Origin: Herbiconiux flava | GTDB taxonomy: Bacteria; Actinomycetota; Actinomycetes; Actinomycetales; Microbacteriaceae | Length of the DNA stretch: 64,000 nucleotides | NCBI RefSeq assembly: GCF_013409865.1 | Contig: NZ_JACCBM010000001.1 | Span: 3,038,001 to 3,102,000 of the forward strand | Direction: 5' to 3' | Part shown: in pieces, positions 16,931 through 25,804 of the stretch | Numbering within the stretch: position 1 is the stretch's first letter | Layout: each line of letters opens with the position of its first letter | Translations under genes and position numbers: made by a program | The notes under the pieces: generated by a model | What the model saw: only the letters and a program-made list of their open reading frames with translations | Told to the model about the DNA's origin: nothing | Databases searched by the model: none

Positions 16931-17640
16931 ACGGCGAGCTGCGGGAGACCCGCCTGATCGAGGGCTTCGCCACCCTCGCCGACACACTGGTCGAAGGCTA
17001 CGACGTGGTGGATCTGCTGCAGACCCTCGTCGAGATCTGCCAGGACGTGCTGGCGGTCGAGGCCGTCGGCCTGCTGCTCGCCGACGAGAGCGGCGAGCTC
17101 GACGTGGTGGCGTCCACCAGCGAAGATCCCCGGCTCGTGCACACCATGCAGCTCGGTGCCGAGGCCGGCCCCTGTCATCGCAGCTTCGAGACCGGGGAAC
17201 AGGTCAGCCTCGGGCGGTTGGACGACACCCCCGACGAGTGGGGCCCCTTCCGGAAGGCGGCCGAGCAGCTCGGCTTCGGGGCGGTCGCAGCGGTGCCGAT
17301 GCGCCTCCGCGAGACCCGGATCGGGGTGCTCAGCCTGTACCGGCTCGAGCAGACGCCCCTGTCCTCCGCCGACCTCCGTGCCGCCCAGGCACTGGCCGAC
17401 GTCGCGACCATCGGCATCCTGCACGAGCGTGTGTTCCGCGAGACCGACGCCGTGCGCACCCAGCTGCAGCGCGCCCTGAACACCCGGGTCGTGATCGAGC
17501 AGGCCAAGGGGGTGCTCGCGCACACCCACGGCGTGTCGACCGAGCAGGCGTTCGACCTGCTGCGCGGCTACGCCCGCTCCAACCGGCTGGGCCTGCACGA
17601 CGTGGCCCAGCGCCTCGTCGGGCGCACCCTGATCTTCTAG
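16927..17640 (+). CDS. GAF-ANTAR regulator 2
   Basis: A 237-residue protein with the same layout as its upstream neighbour: a GAF domain (LVEICQDVLAVEAVGLLLAD, GAEAGPCHRSFETG, AAVPMRLRETRIGVLSLYR) and a C-terminal ANTAR domain (LNTRVVIEQAKGVLAHTHGVSTEQAFDLLRGYARSN). It should act as an RNA-binding antiterminator controlled by its GAF ligand. The GTG start sits in a GTGA overlap, so both proteins are made together and may form a heterodimer. Its TAG shares a CTAG with the stop of the convergent SRPBCC gene. Confidence 0.9.
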   Translation: MNGELRETRLIEGFATLADTLVEGYDVVDLLQTLVEICQDVLAVEAVGLLLADESGELDVVASTSEDPRLVHTMQLGAEAGPCHRSFETGEQVSLGRLDDTPDEWGPFRKAAEQLGFGAVAAVPMRLRETRIGVLSLYRLEQTPLSSADLRAAQALADVATIGILHERVFRETDAVRTQLQRALNTRVVIEQAKGVLAHTHGVSTEQAFDLLRGYARSNRLGLHDVAQRLVGRTLIF

Positions 17641-18137
17641 CGGTCCGCGCCCGGCGCCCCGGTCGCGCCCGGCGTCGTGGTGCGACTCTCGGTCGCGTCG
17701 TTCTTCGGCCGGTTCTCGGCGATCCAGGCCAGGCGGCGGAGCGTCTCCACGTTGCGCACGTAGAGCGGCACGTCGAGCACCAGGGAGGGCACGAACGCAC
17801 CAGGGCCCTTCACCGCGCGTTCCCGGATGCGCACGAGCGAGCCGTCGCCGCGGGGCTTCACGTCGACGGTCACGCGCGCTTCACCGATCGGCCAGCCGGC
17901 CGGCTGGATGACCATCCGGTGCGGCGGGTCCCACTCCAGCACGGTCGTCTCGTCGTCGATGACCGTCGGCCAGACGCCGAAGGAGTGCTGCAGCTTCGAC
18001 CCCACTCGGGGCCAGTCGTCGTCGACCTCGCGCATGCGGGACGCGCCGACGACCCAGACGGGGAACAGCCAGCCGTCGGCGAGCACGTCGAAGACCTGCT
18101 CCGGGGTGGCTCTGACGAAGCGGACGTTGGTCGACAT
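17637..18137 (-). CDS. SRPBCC (START/Bet v1-like) family protein
   Basis: 166 residues with the polyketide-cyclase/SRPBCC pattern: VRFVRATPEQVFDVLADGWLFPVWVVG at the start, VLEWDPPHRMVI, ARVTVDVKPRGDGSLVRI and a long C-terminal helix. Such proteins bind hydrophobic ligands in a deep cavity. The ATG at 18137 is chosen for the AAAGGTGA in front; a GTG three codons upstream is possible. It lies just downstream of the phytoene-dehydrogenase/SDR pair on the same strand and may belong to that unit. Confidence 0.85.
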   Translation of the reverse strand: MSTNVRFVRATPEQVFDVLADGWLFPVWVVGASRMREVDDDWPRVGSKLQHSFGVWPTVIDDETTVLEWDPPHRMVIQPAGWPIGEARVTVDVKPRGDGSLVRIRERAVKGPGAFVPSLVLDVPLYVRNVETLRRLAWIAENRPKNDATESRTTTPGATGAPGADR

Positions 18138-18177
18138 GGTGGTCACCTTTCCGGTGGAGGGGGCGATGACGCCCGGC

Positions 18178-18225
18178 GAGGAGTTCAGCGAGTGAGGAGT
18201 TCAGTGAGCGAGGAGTTCAGCGAAG
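18178..18225. repeat. three tandem 16-bp repeats over a gene stop codon
   Basis: GAGGAGTTCAGCGAGT at 18178-18193 repeats twice more (18194-18209, 18210-18225) with one to three changes. The third copy contains the TGA of the FAD oxidoreductase gene; the other two repeat that stop context downstream in the other reading frames. Confidence 0.85.
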
Positions 18226-19665
18226 CGAGGGCGGGGAATCGATCCCGAAGTCGGCGGCGAGTGACCGGCGGGCGGCGTACCAGCCCGCCAGTCCGTGCAC
18301 CCCCGGCCCGGGCGGGGTGGACGAGGAGCAGAGGTAGACCCCCTTCGCGGGAGTCGCCCACGGGTTCAGCGAGAACCGCGGCCGGGCGGCGAGCTGCACG
18401 AAATCGGCCGCACCGGCGGCGATGTCCCCGCCGATGTAGTTCGGGTCGTAGCTCTCCAGCTGCACGGCCGAGCGGGCCGACGAAGCCAGCACCAGGTCGC
18501 GGAAGCCCGGTGCGAAACGTTCGATCTGCCGGGTGATCGCCTCGGTCGGGTCGACGGTCGACCCCCGGGGCACGTGCGTGTAGGTCCAGAGCACGTGCTT
18601 GCCCTCGGGGGCGCGGGACGGGTCGGCGATCGAGGGCTGGGCGGCGAGCACGTACGGCGAGTCGGCGTGCCGGCCCTCGGCGACGGCCCGCTCGGCGGCG
18701 GCGATCTCGGCCCGGGTGCCCCCCACGTGCACGGTGCCCGCCTGCCGCAGCAGCTCGTTCGTCCAGGGCACCGGGCCGTCGAGCGCGAAGTCGACCTTGG
18801 CGGCCGCGTTGCCGTAGCGGAACCGCTCGAGCCGCGCGCGGAACCGCGCGGTCAGCCGGTCTCCCGCGATCCGGGCCAGGGCCCGCGGCGTGACGTCGAG
18901 CAGAACGGCCCGCGCCGCCGGCAGCTCGTCGAGGCTCGTCACCTCGGAGTCGGTGACGATCTCTCCACCGTGCGCGACGAGGTCGGCCGCCATCGCGTCG
19001 ACGATCGCCTGGCTGCCCCCGATCGGGATGGGCCAGCCGCGCCCGTGCGCGTAGGCGCCGAGCGACAGCGCCGCCCCGGCCGTGGCGAGCCCGGGCATCG
19101 GGAGGATCGAGTGGGCCGCGACTCCGGTCAGCATCGCCGGCGCGACCTCGCCCCGGAAGCGCGCGTTCCAGAGCGGCGAGCCCTGCTCGAGCGCCCGCAG
19201 GCCGAAGCGCGCGGCGACCAGCGGATGCGCGGGGATGCGCAGGAGCGGGGAGCCGGCGAACTGGGCGACCCGGTCGGCCTCCTCGGCGAGCGGCCCCATC
19301 AACCGCATCCAGGCCGGGCCGTCGGCACCGAGGTGCTCGGCCGTCCGCCGGATGTCCCGGAACGCGATACCGGCCTCTCCCCCGTCGAGCGGATGCCCGT
19401 ACGACACCTCGGGCACAACCAGGTCGATCCGGCGCGCGAGCCCGAAGCTGCGGAAGAAGCCCGACGCGAGGGCCATCGGATGCACGGCCGAGCACAGATC
19501 GTGCAGGAAGCCGGGAAGGGTCACCTCCGCCGAGCGCGCACCGCCGCCGACGGTGCTGTCGCGCTCGTGCACCTGCACCGACAGCCCCGCCCGGGCGAGC
19601 GTCACGGCGGCGGCGAGACCGTTCGGCCCCGCCCCCACGACGATCGCGTCGGGCGTGGAGGTCAT
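18217..19665 (-). CDS. phytoene dehydrogenase-like FAD/NAD(P) oxidoreductase
   Basis: A 482-residue flavoprotein with the dinucleotide motif [20 protein letters not shown], then [16 protein letters not shown], and C-terminal [14 protein letters not shown] as in carotenoid desaturase-type (CrtI) proteins. Members act on carotenoids or on other polyenes and retinoids; no carotenoid genes are nearby, so a retinol-saturase-like or unknown substrate is possible. The ATG overlaps the TGA of the SDR gene (ATGA), so both are translated together. The end of the gene is tandemly repeated downstream. Confidence 0.85.
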   Translation of the reverse strand: MTSTPDAIVVGAGPNGLAAAVTLARAGLSVQVHERDSTVGGGARSAEVTLPGFLHDLCSAVHPMALASGFFRSFGLARRIDLVVPEVSYGHPLDGGEAGIAFRDIRRTAEHLGADGPAWMRLMGPLAEEADRVAQFAGSPLLRIPAHPLVAARFGLRALEQGSPLWNARFRGEVAPAMLTGVAAHSILPMPGLATAGAALSLGAYAHGRGWPIPIGGSQAIVDAMAADLVAHGGEIVTDSEVTSLDELPAARAVLLDVTPRALARIAGDRLTARFRARLERFRYGNAAAKVDFALDGPVPWTNELLRQAGTVHVGGTRAEIAAAERAVAEGRHADSPYVLAAQPSIADPSRAPEGKHVLWTYTHVPRGSTVDPTEAITRQIERFAPGFRDLVLASSARSAVQLESYDPNYIGGDIAAGAADFVQLAARPRFSLNPWATPAKGVYLCSSSTPPGPGVHGLAGWYAARRSLAADFGIDSPPSLR

Positions 19666-20675
19666 CGGCGGCCGCTCAGGACCGACCGTGCGGCGATGCC
19701 CAGGGCCCCGATTCCGGCCGCGGCGCCGGCTCCCGCGATCGAGAGGGCGAGCGGCCGGTGCAGGATGTACCAGACCTCGAGCGAGCGTGTCTTCGCCTGG
19801 TCGCTGAAGATGCCGCGGGCACCCTGGTCGCCGGGGGTCGGCTCGTACAGGTTCGTGGGCAGCATCGGCTCGGTCTTCTCGGGCGCCTGCTGACCGTCGT
19901 AGCCGGTCTTGGCGAGGTACCAGTCGAGGAAGCCCGCGACGAAGCGGTTGCCGATGACGGTCTTCGCGGTCGGGCCGCCCACCCAGGTGCGCCGGCGCGG
20001 ATGCTCGGCGACGTGCGCGATCACGCTGGCCCCCACCTCCGGCTCGAAGATCACGTCCATGGGCTGCGGGTGGTGCGGCAGCGCCGACTTGACCCAGTTG
20101 AACTGGATCGTGTTCATGGCGGGCATGTCGACCGTCGAGATGCGCACCGGGCTCTCCCGGTGGATCAGCTCGGTCGTCACCGACTCGGTGAAGCCCTGCA
20201 CCGCGTGCTTCGCGCCGCAGTACGCCGCCTGCAGCGGGATGCCGCGGTGGGCCAGGGCCGAGCCGACCTGGATGACGTGCCCGCGCTCCCGCGGGATCAT
20301 CCGCGTCAGCGCCGCCCGGGTGCCGTTGACGAAGCCGAGGTAGTTCACGGCGGTCGCCCGCTCGAAGTCCTCCGGGTCGGTCTCGACGAACTCCGCGAAG
20401 GAACCCACCATCGCGTCGTTGACCCAGAGGTCGATCGGGCCGAGCTCCCGCTCGACCTGGTCGGCGGCCCGCTCGACGGCCTCGCGGTCGGCGACGTCGG
20501 TCACGATGCCGAGGCCCCGACGGCGGTACGCCTCGATCTCCTCGACGACCCCGTCCAGTCCGTCGGTGCCGCGCGCGAGCACGGCCACGTCCCAGCCCCG
20601 GCCCGCCAGCGCGCGGACGGTGGCCCGCCCCAGTCCGGCCGTGCCTCCGGTGACGACGGCGACTCCCCTGCTCAT
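19662..20675 (-). CDS. SDR family oxidoreductase with C-terminal membrane helix
   Basis: A 337-residue [14 protein letters not shown] at residues 9-19, the usual NNAG replaced by VNDAM, a Ser in [10 protein letters not shown] and the catalytic YCGAK. After the SDR core comes a 90-residue extension ending in a hydrophobic helix ([21 protein letters not shown]), which may tether it to the membrane. It is first in the pair with the phytoene-dehydrogenase-like gene (ATGA overlap), suggesting the two act on one lipid-like substrate. The missing NNAG Asn is unusual. Confidence 0.87.
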   Translation of the reverse strand: MSRGVAVVTGGTAGLGRATVRALAGRGWDVAVLARGTDGLDGVVEEIEAYRRRGLGIVTDVADREAVERAADQVERELGPIDLWVNDAMVGSFAEFVETDPEDFERATAVNYLGFVNGTRAALTRMIPRERGHVIQVGSALAHRGIPLQAAYCGAKHAVQGFTESVTTELIHRESPVRISTVDMPAMNTIQFNWVKSALPHHPQPMDVIFEPEVGASVIAHVAEHPRRRTWVGGPTAKTVIGNRFVAGFLDWYLAKTGYDGQQAPEKTEPMLPTNLYEPTPGDQGARGIFSDQAKTRSLEVWYILHRPLALSIAGAGAAAGIGALGIAARSVLSGRR

Positions 20676-20772
20676 GCTGCTCCTCTGGTGTCCGGCGGAG
20701 TGCTCCGGCCAGGTGGCCGGCCCGGTGGACTGTGCTCGTCAACGTACCCCGGGCCGATCCTGCCCGCTCGCA

Positions 20773-22458
20773 TCAGGCGATCAGGTGCTGTTCGGCGATC
20801 ACCGAGCGTGAGAGCACGGTGTAGCCCTCGCCGTCGAAGAACACGGTGATGCGGTCGGGGTCGACGCTCACCACGGTGCCCTCCCCGAGGCTCCGGTGGC
20901 GGATGCGCTGCTCCACCGCGAAGTCGCCGGGGCCCTCCGCCGTGTCGGCGAGTGCCGTTCCGGAGGCGTCGGGACGTGCATCCGGAACCGCCGCCCGCGC
21001 CTCGCAGAGGTCGCAGTGCCCGCAGAAGGTCTCAGCGTCGTCGACGGGGGTGGCGCCGTCGACCGGGCTGGTGTCGCCGAAGTAGTCGAGCAGGAAGCGG
21101 CGGCGGCAGCCGAGCGTCTCGGCGTAGCCCCGCATCATGTCGATGCGCGAGTGCTCGATGCGGGTACGACGCTCGTGCGCCTCGACCGCCCCGCGCACGG
21201 CCTTCTTCGCATCGATTCCGCGGACGAGCCGGAGCCCGGCGCGCCGGTCGATCACGGCCCCCGCCTCGGCGAGGAGGTTCACCTGCTGGGTCACCGAGCG
21301 GGCGGGCACGCCGGAGGCCTTCGCCAGGGCCGCCCGGGTCAGCGCGCGGTCGGCCGAGGCGAGCGCGGAGACGATCGACCGCAGCCGCGACTCGTCGGGC
21401 GAGGAAGAGGCGAAGAAGCTGCGGAGCCCGAGGTCCTCGGGCCGGTAGTGCAGGGTCGTCTCGGCCGGCTCGCCGTCGCGGCCCGCCCGGCCGATCTCCT
21501 GGTAATAGCTGTCGACCGAGTCGGGTACGTCGGCGTGCACCACGAAGCGGATGTCGGCCTTGTCGATGCCCATGCCGAAGGCCGAGGTGGCCACCACGAT
21601 CTCGTGCTCGCCCGCGTGGAACGCGGCGTACACCTCCTCCTTGACCCGGGCCGGGAGACCGCCGTGGAAGGCCGCCGCCCGCCGGCCCCGCTCTCGGAGC
21701 GCCTCGGCGTACTCCTCGGTGGCCCGCCGGGTGGCGACGTAGAGCAGCCCGGGCACCTCGAGCGAGGCGAGCTGCTCGAGGACGGCACGCCGCTTCTCGT
21801 CGGGGCTCTCGTGACGCACGACCGCCAGGTGCAGATTCGGGCGGTCGAAGCCGCTGACCAGCACCCGTGGATCACGGAGGTGCAGCTTCTCGAGGACGTC
21901 CTCCCGCACGGGGGCCGAGCCGGTGGCGGTGAGCGCGACGATCGGCGGATGCCCGAGCCGGTCGGCGATCTCACCGAGCCGGAGGTAGTCGGGCCGGAAG
22001 TCGTGCCCCCACGCCGACACGCAGTGCGCCTCGTCGACGACGAACTGCACCACCCCGACCGCCCGCAGCCGGTCGACCGTCTCGTCATTGGCGAGCTGCT
22101 CCGGAGCGAGATGGAGCGTGCGCGCTCCCGTGCCGTGCTCGGCCAGCTCCCACGCCGCGTCGTTCTCGGCCGCCGACTGCGCCGAGTTCACCGCCGCCGC
22201 CCGGAGCGGCCCGCCGTCCTCGTCGACGTGCCGCACCTGGTCCCACTGCAGGGCGATCAGCGGCGTGACCACGACCGTGAGCCCGCCGAGCGCGAGGGCG
22301 GCGAGCTGGTGGATGGCCGACTTGCCGTGGCCGGTCGGCATGACGGCCAGCAGGTCCCGGCCCGCGAGCACGGTCTGCACCGCAGCCTCCTGGCCCTCCC
22401 TGAGGGTGTCGTAGCCCAGACGGGCGGCGAGCAGGGAGAGGTCGGGGGTGGTGGTCAA
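20773..22458 (-). CDS. recQ: RecQ family ATP-dependent DNA helicase
   Basis: The 561-residue helicase has Walker A MPTGHGKS, motif II VVDEAHCVSAWGHDFRPDY, motif III ALTATGS and motif VI with QEIGRAGRDGE. A RecQ zinc-binding region follows (CRRRFLLDYFG, CGHCDLCEA). There is no HRDC domain; the last part is a short hydrophobic, SH3-like segment. It should unwind DNA 3'-5' in recombination repair. The start is a TTG with GGAAGGAAC in front. It is about 60 residues shorter than E. coli RecQ, as for the short actinobacterial group. Confidence 0.92.
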   Translation of the reverse strand: MTTTPDLSLLAARLGYDTLREGQEAAVQTVLAGRDLLAVMPTGHGKSAIHQLAALALGGLTVVVTPLIALQWDQVRHVDEDGGPLRAAAVNSAQSAAENDAAWELAEHGTGARTLHLAPEQLANDETVDRLRAVGVVQFVVDEAHCVSAWGHDFRPDYLRLGEIADRLGHPPIVALTATGSAPVREDVLEKLHLRDPRVLVSGFDRPNLHLAVVRHESPDEKRRAVLEQLASLEVPGLLYVATRRATEEYAEALRERGRRAAAFHGGLPARVKEEVYAAFHAGEHEIVVATSAFGMGIDKADIRFVVHADVPDSVDSYYQEIGRAGRDGEPAETTLHYRPEDLGLRSFFASSSPDESRLRSIVSALASADRALTRAALAKASGVPARSVTQQVNLLAEAGAVIDRRAGLRLVRGIDAKKAVRGAVEAHERRTRIEHSRIDMMRGYAETLGCRRRFLLDYFGDTSPVDGATPVDDAETFCGHCDLCEARAAVPDARPDASGTALADTAEGPGDFAVEQRIRHRSLGEGTVVSVDPDRITVFFDGEGYTVLSRSVIAEQHLIA

Positions 22459-22547
22459 CGGGTTCCTTCCGGCACGCGCGCGGTCAGCGCATCCGGAACC
22501 GTACGCGCGCCGAAAAGCGCCGGCACGGGGTTGACAGCAGTGCCCGA

Positions 22548-22844
22548 TCAGGCGGGTTCGTCACCCGCGGCGATCGTGGTAGGGAGCGGCTCGCCGGGGA
22601 GCCCGAACACGTCGTAGTCGTCGTAGACGTCGGTCCAGCCGGCACTCGTGGGCCCCGGCCGGGCGAGCGAGCGGAGTTCGCCGAGCGCGTCGGCGTCGGC
22701 CGGATCCGGGTGCTCCGAGTCGGCGCTCAGCGCGACGATCGGCGCGCCGGGCCCGAGGAGCAGACGGGCCGGCCGCACGCAGCCGTCGGGGCCGACGACG
22801 GGGATCGTGGCGACGCCGGTGGCCCCCGCCCGGCCGAGCAGCAC
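22548..22844 (-). CDS. unknown protein with unclear 5' end
   Basis: From a GTG at 22844 the frame gives 98 residues (VLLGRAGATG through TTIAAGDEPA). The same frame stays open upstream to beyond 22967 and still reads like protein (EGRAALKRILIGAADLL), but no in-frame ATG or GTG is found there. An ATG with a good ribosome site at 22966 is in a different frame and stops after 16 codons. So the gene is either started by a rare codon, frameshifted near its start, or read by an unusual event. I do not recognise the family. Confidence 0.5.
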   Translation of the reverse strand: MLLGRAGATGVATIPVVGPDGCVRPARLLLGPGAPIVALSADSEHPDPADADALGELRSLARPGPTSAGWTDVYDDYDVFGLPGEPLPTTIAAGDEPA

Positions 22845-22915
22845 CGCGTAGTCGAGCAGGGCGTCGGAGAAGGCGTCTCCGGTCAGGAGATCGGCCGCGC
22901 CGATCAGGATGCGCT

Positions 22916-22966
22916 TCAGGGCCGCACGACCCTCGTCTGGCGTACGATCTTCGACCGGCTGGACAT
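22916..22966 (-). other. 16-codon frame with ribosome site, upstream of 22548-22844
   Basis: ATG at 22966, preceded by AAAAGGGG, opens a short frame that ends with TGA at 22916. It lies in front of the longer frame that encodes the unknown protein. It may be a leader peptide, or the true start of that gene with a one-base indel following. Confidence 0.35.
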
Positions 22967-23019
22967 AGCTACCCCTTTTGCGTTCGTGTCGTCGAACACC
23001 GGGGTCTGGGGCGTCCCTC

Positions 23020-24021
23020 TCAGAGTACGCCCTCCGGGGACAAGGCGGCGATGGCCGCCAGGACGTCCTCGACGGACACGGCGAGGATGGCCGGGTCGGG
23101 GGTGTCGGCGAACGCGTCGCCCCGGCGCTGCGCGGCGTCGGTCAGCACGATGTGGGGGCCCGGGGGCGGACCCCAGATCTCGGGCGCCGCCGGGCCGAAC
23201 AGCACGACCGAGGGCCGGCGGTAGGCCGACGCGAGGTGGGCCGCCCCGGTGTCGGCCGAGACCACGAGCCGGGCGTGGGCGATCACGCCGGCGAACTCGG
23301 CCAGCCCCAGCTCGCCGGCCAGCACCCGGCCGGGTCCGAGCCCGGCCGCCCCCGCGACGGCGAGCGCCCGCTCCCGTTCGGCCGCGCTGCCGGTGAACAC
23401 GACGTGGTGGCCGCCCTGCTCCAGCTGACGGGCGACGGCGGCGAAGCGGTCGGCGGGCCACAGCCGGGAGCCGTAGAAGGCGCCCACGTGCACGACGGTC
23501 GGCGCCGTCGTCAGCGGATCGGCGCCGAGCCGCCGCGCATCCGGAGCCGGGGCCGCGATCTCGAGCGTGGTGTCGCCCGGGTCGGCCGGCACGCCGTACG
23601 CACCGACCAGTCGCACCCAGCGCTCGCGCTCGTTCATCTCGTCGATCCACTCGGGCGCCGGTGCCGGAGCAGCGGGCAGACCGGGCACCTGGTGCACCAT
23701 CGCCTGGCGGGCGCCGAGCGCGTCGACGATCAGGCGGCTCTCCGGCCCGCTGCCGTGCAGGTTCACCGCGACGTCGATGCGCCCCGGTGCGATCGGCAGC
23801 GGGTCGTTCAGGCCGGGGGTGGGGAGCAGCGCGTCGATCCCTCCGACGAGGTCGACGATCGGCTCGAGCCAGCCGGGCACCGCCAGCACCAGCCGGTGGC
23901 CGGGGTGCGCCCGTCGCAAGCCGTGCAACGCCGGCACGGCCACCAGCAGGTCGCCGAGCTTCAGGGCGCGGAGGGCCAGCAGCACGGGGCGGTCGTCGTC
24001 GCGGGGATCGAAGTGCAGCAT
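23020..24021 (-). CDS. family 9 glycosyltransferase (heptosyltransferase-like) A
   Basis: A 333-residue GT-B protein. VLLALRALKLGDLLVAVPALHGLRRAHP is the N-terminal GT9 pattern; VVHVGAFYGSRLWPADRFAAVARQL and VVSADTGAAHLASAYRRPSVVLFGP are the nucleotide-sugar binding motifs of ADP-heptose:LPS heptosyltransferases. Actinobacteria lack LPS, so the acceptor must be another glycan or lipid. It is divergent from the gmhB-led operon, across 152 bases, and belongs to the same predicted heptose cluster. The ATG at 24021 follows a G-rich stretch; other nearby ATGs are possible. Confidence 0.88.
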   Translation of the reverse strand: MLHFDPRDDDRPVLLALRALKLGDLLVAVPALHGLRRAHPGHRLVLAVPGWLEPIVDLVGGIDALLPTPGLNDPLPIAPGRIDVAVNLHGSGPESRLIVDALGARQAMVHQVPGLPAAPAPAPEWIDEMNERERWVRLVGAYGVPADPGDTTLEIAAPAPDARRLGADPLTTAPTVVHVGAFYGSRLWPADRFAAVARQLEQGGHHVVFTGSAAERERALAVAGAAGLGPGRVLAGELGLAEFAGVIAHARLVVSADTGAAHLASAYRRPSVVLFGPAAPEIWGPPPGPHIVLTDAAQRRGDAFADTPDPAILAVSVEDVLAAIAALSPEGVL

Positions 24022-24173
24022 GCCCCCATGCAACCCGCATGCCGCGCCGTGCGCCACCGGCAGGCGGCGGAGAACAGCGGAATGCAGCGGATTCCGGCGA
24101 GGGGCTTGACTCCGGGCAGGAGAAGAAGAGAAGACGGTGTTTAGTTCTCCGGGGAGCGGGGAACTCCTCCAGC

Positions 24174-24734
24174 ATGCAAGCCAACGCCTCCCCCTCCGCC
24201 TGGCCGGCCGCCGTGCTGTTCGACCGCGACGGCACGATCGTGGTCGACGTGCCGTACAACGGCGATCCGTCGCTGGTCGAGCCGGTCGCCGGCGCGGCGG
24301 CGGCACTGCAGCGGGTGCGCGACGCCGGGCTGGCCGTCGGAATCGTCACCAACCAGTCGGGCATCGCCCGCGGGCTGGTGAGCGCCGAGCAGGTGGCCGC
24401 CGTGAACGCCGAGGTCGAGCGGCGACTCGGCCCGATCGACGTCTGGCGGCTCTGCCCGCACGCACCGGGCGACGGATGCCCGTGCCGGAAGCCCGCACCC
24501 GGGATGGTGCTCGACGCCGCCCGCTCGCTCGGAGTGCCGCCCGCCCGCGTGGTGCTGATCGGGGACATCGGCGCCGACGTCGAGGCCGCCCGCGCGGCCG
24601 GTGCGACGGGCATCCTAGTGCCCACGTCCGTGACGAGGCCCGAGGAGATCGCGGCGGCACAGCTCGTGGCGGGCGACCTCGCCGAGGCGGTCGACCTGGC
24701 GCTCACGGCCCTCGACGATCGGGTGCCCGCGTGA
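24174..24734 (+). CDS. gmhB: HAD-IIIA phosphatase, GmhB-like (heptose-1,7-bisphosphate 7-phosphatase)
   Basis: A 186-residue phosphatase with the HAD nucleophile motif FDRDGT (D17, D19), the Thr motif VTNQSG, and the zinc loop LCPHAPGDGCPCRKPAPGM (near residues 92-112) seen in GmhB and its relatives. It should remove the 7-phosphate from heptose 1,7-bisphosphate, step 3 of ADP-heptose synthesis. It is first in a six-gene operon with 4-base overlaps. Only a weak, distant G-rich ribosome site is visible at the ATG. Histidinol phosphate phosphatase-like proteins share these motifs, but the gmhA and hldE neighbours support GmhB. Confidence 0.9.
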   Translation: MQANASPSAWPAAVLFDRDGTIVVDVPYNGDPSLVEPVAGAAAALQRVRDAGLAVGIVTNQSGIARGLVSAEQVAAVNAEVERRLGPIDVWRLCPHAPGDGCPCRKPAPGMVLDAARSLGVPPARVVLIGDIGADVEAARAAGATGILVPTSVTRPEEIAAAQLVAGDLAEAVDLALTALDDRVPA

Positions 24735-25804
24735 TCCGCCGCGCTCTGGTCGCGCGGCTCGACAACGCCGGCGACGTGCTGCTGGCCGGTCCCGCGGTGC
24801 GGGCCGTCGCCACGTCGCCCGGTGTCGACGAGGTCTGGATGCTCGTCAGCCGCCAGGGCGAGGCCGCGGCCGCCCTGCTGCCGGGAGTCGATCGCGTGCT
24901 CACCTGGGACTGCCCCTGGATCACCTCCCCGCCGCCGGACGCCACCCGGGAGCAGCTCGCTCGGCTCGACGGGCTGCTCGACGAGGCCGCAGCCGGTGCG
25001 TCGCTCGACGTGGCCGTGCTGCTGACCTCGTTCCACCAGTCGCCGCTGCCGCTCGCCCTCCAGCTGCGGCTCGCGGGGATGCCCCGCATCGTCGGCGCCT
25101 CGGTGGACTACGCCGGCGCACTCCTCGACGTGCGCCTCCGCCCTGGGGAGGACCTCGACGAGGACCAGCCCGAGCCCGAGCGCGCCCTCGCCATCGCGGC
25201 GGCGGGCGGCTTCGTGCCGCTCCCGGGAGACGACGGGCGGCTCGCGGTGCGGATCGGCGCGGAGGACCGCGCGTCGGCACAGGCTCTCGCGCCCGATGCC
25301 CCATACGTCGTGCTGCACCCGGGAGCCACAGCGTCGTCGCGGCGCTGGCCGGCGGAGCGCTACCGCGAGGCGGTGCGCCTGCTGGCCGCACGGGGGATCC
25401 GGCCCGTGGTGACGGGAGGCGCCGGGGAGCGCGAGCTCACCGCCGCCGTCGCGGGCGGCGAGGGACTCGATCTCGTCGGCCGCACCGGGCTCGGTGCCCT
25501 GGCCGCCCTGATGGAGGGCGCCGAGGCGGTCGTCACGGGCAACACCGGACCGGCGCACTTGGCGGCGGCGGTGGGCACCCCGGTGGTGAGCCTGTTCTCC
25601 CCCGTCGTGCCGGCCGTGCGCTGGGCACCCTACCGGGTCGATCACGAGCTGCTCGGCGACCAGCACGCACCCTGCCGGGGCACCCGGGCCGTCGAGTGCC
25701 CGGTGCCCGGGCATCCGTGCCTGGCATCCGTGACGGCGACGGAGGTGCTCGAGGCCCTCCAGCGCCTCGTGCCGCTCGCCGAGCGGGCGGGGGCGGCCCG
25801 ATGA
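24731..25804 (+). CDS. family 9 glycosyltransferase (heptosyltransferase-like) B
   Basis: The 357-residue GT9 enzyme begins ALVARLDNAGDVLLAGPAVRAVA and carries YVVLHPGATASSRRWPAERYR and VVTGNTGPAHLAAAVGTPVVSLFSP, the nucleotide-binding and donor motifs of heptosyltransferases. A Cys-rich C terminus (APCRG, ECPVPGHPC) is common in this family. The GTG start overlaps the gmhB stop (GTGA). It probably adds heptose to an unknown acceptor at the cytoplasmic membrane face. Confidence 0.9.
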   Translation: MIRRALVARLDNAGDVLLAGPAVRAVATSPGVDEVWMLVSRQGEAAAALLPGVDRVLTWDCPWITSPPPDATREQLARLDGLLDEAAAGASLDVAVLLTSFHQSPLPLALQLRLAGMPRIVGASVDYAGALLDVRLRPGEDLDEDQPEPERALAIAAAGGFVPLPGDDGRLAVRIGAEDRASAQALAPDAPYVVLHPGATASSRRWPAERYREAVRLLAARGIRPVVTGGAGERELTAAVAGGEGLDLVGRTGLGALAALMEGAEAVVTGNTGPAHLAAAVGTPVVSLFSPVVPAVRWAPYRVDHELLGDQHAPCRGTRAVECPVPGHPCLASVTATEVLEALQRLVPLAERAGAAR

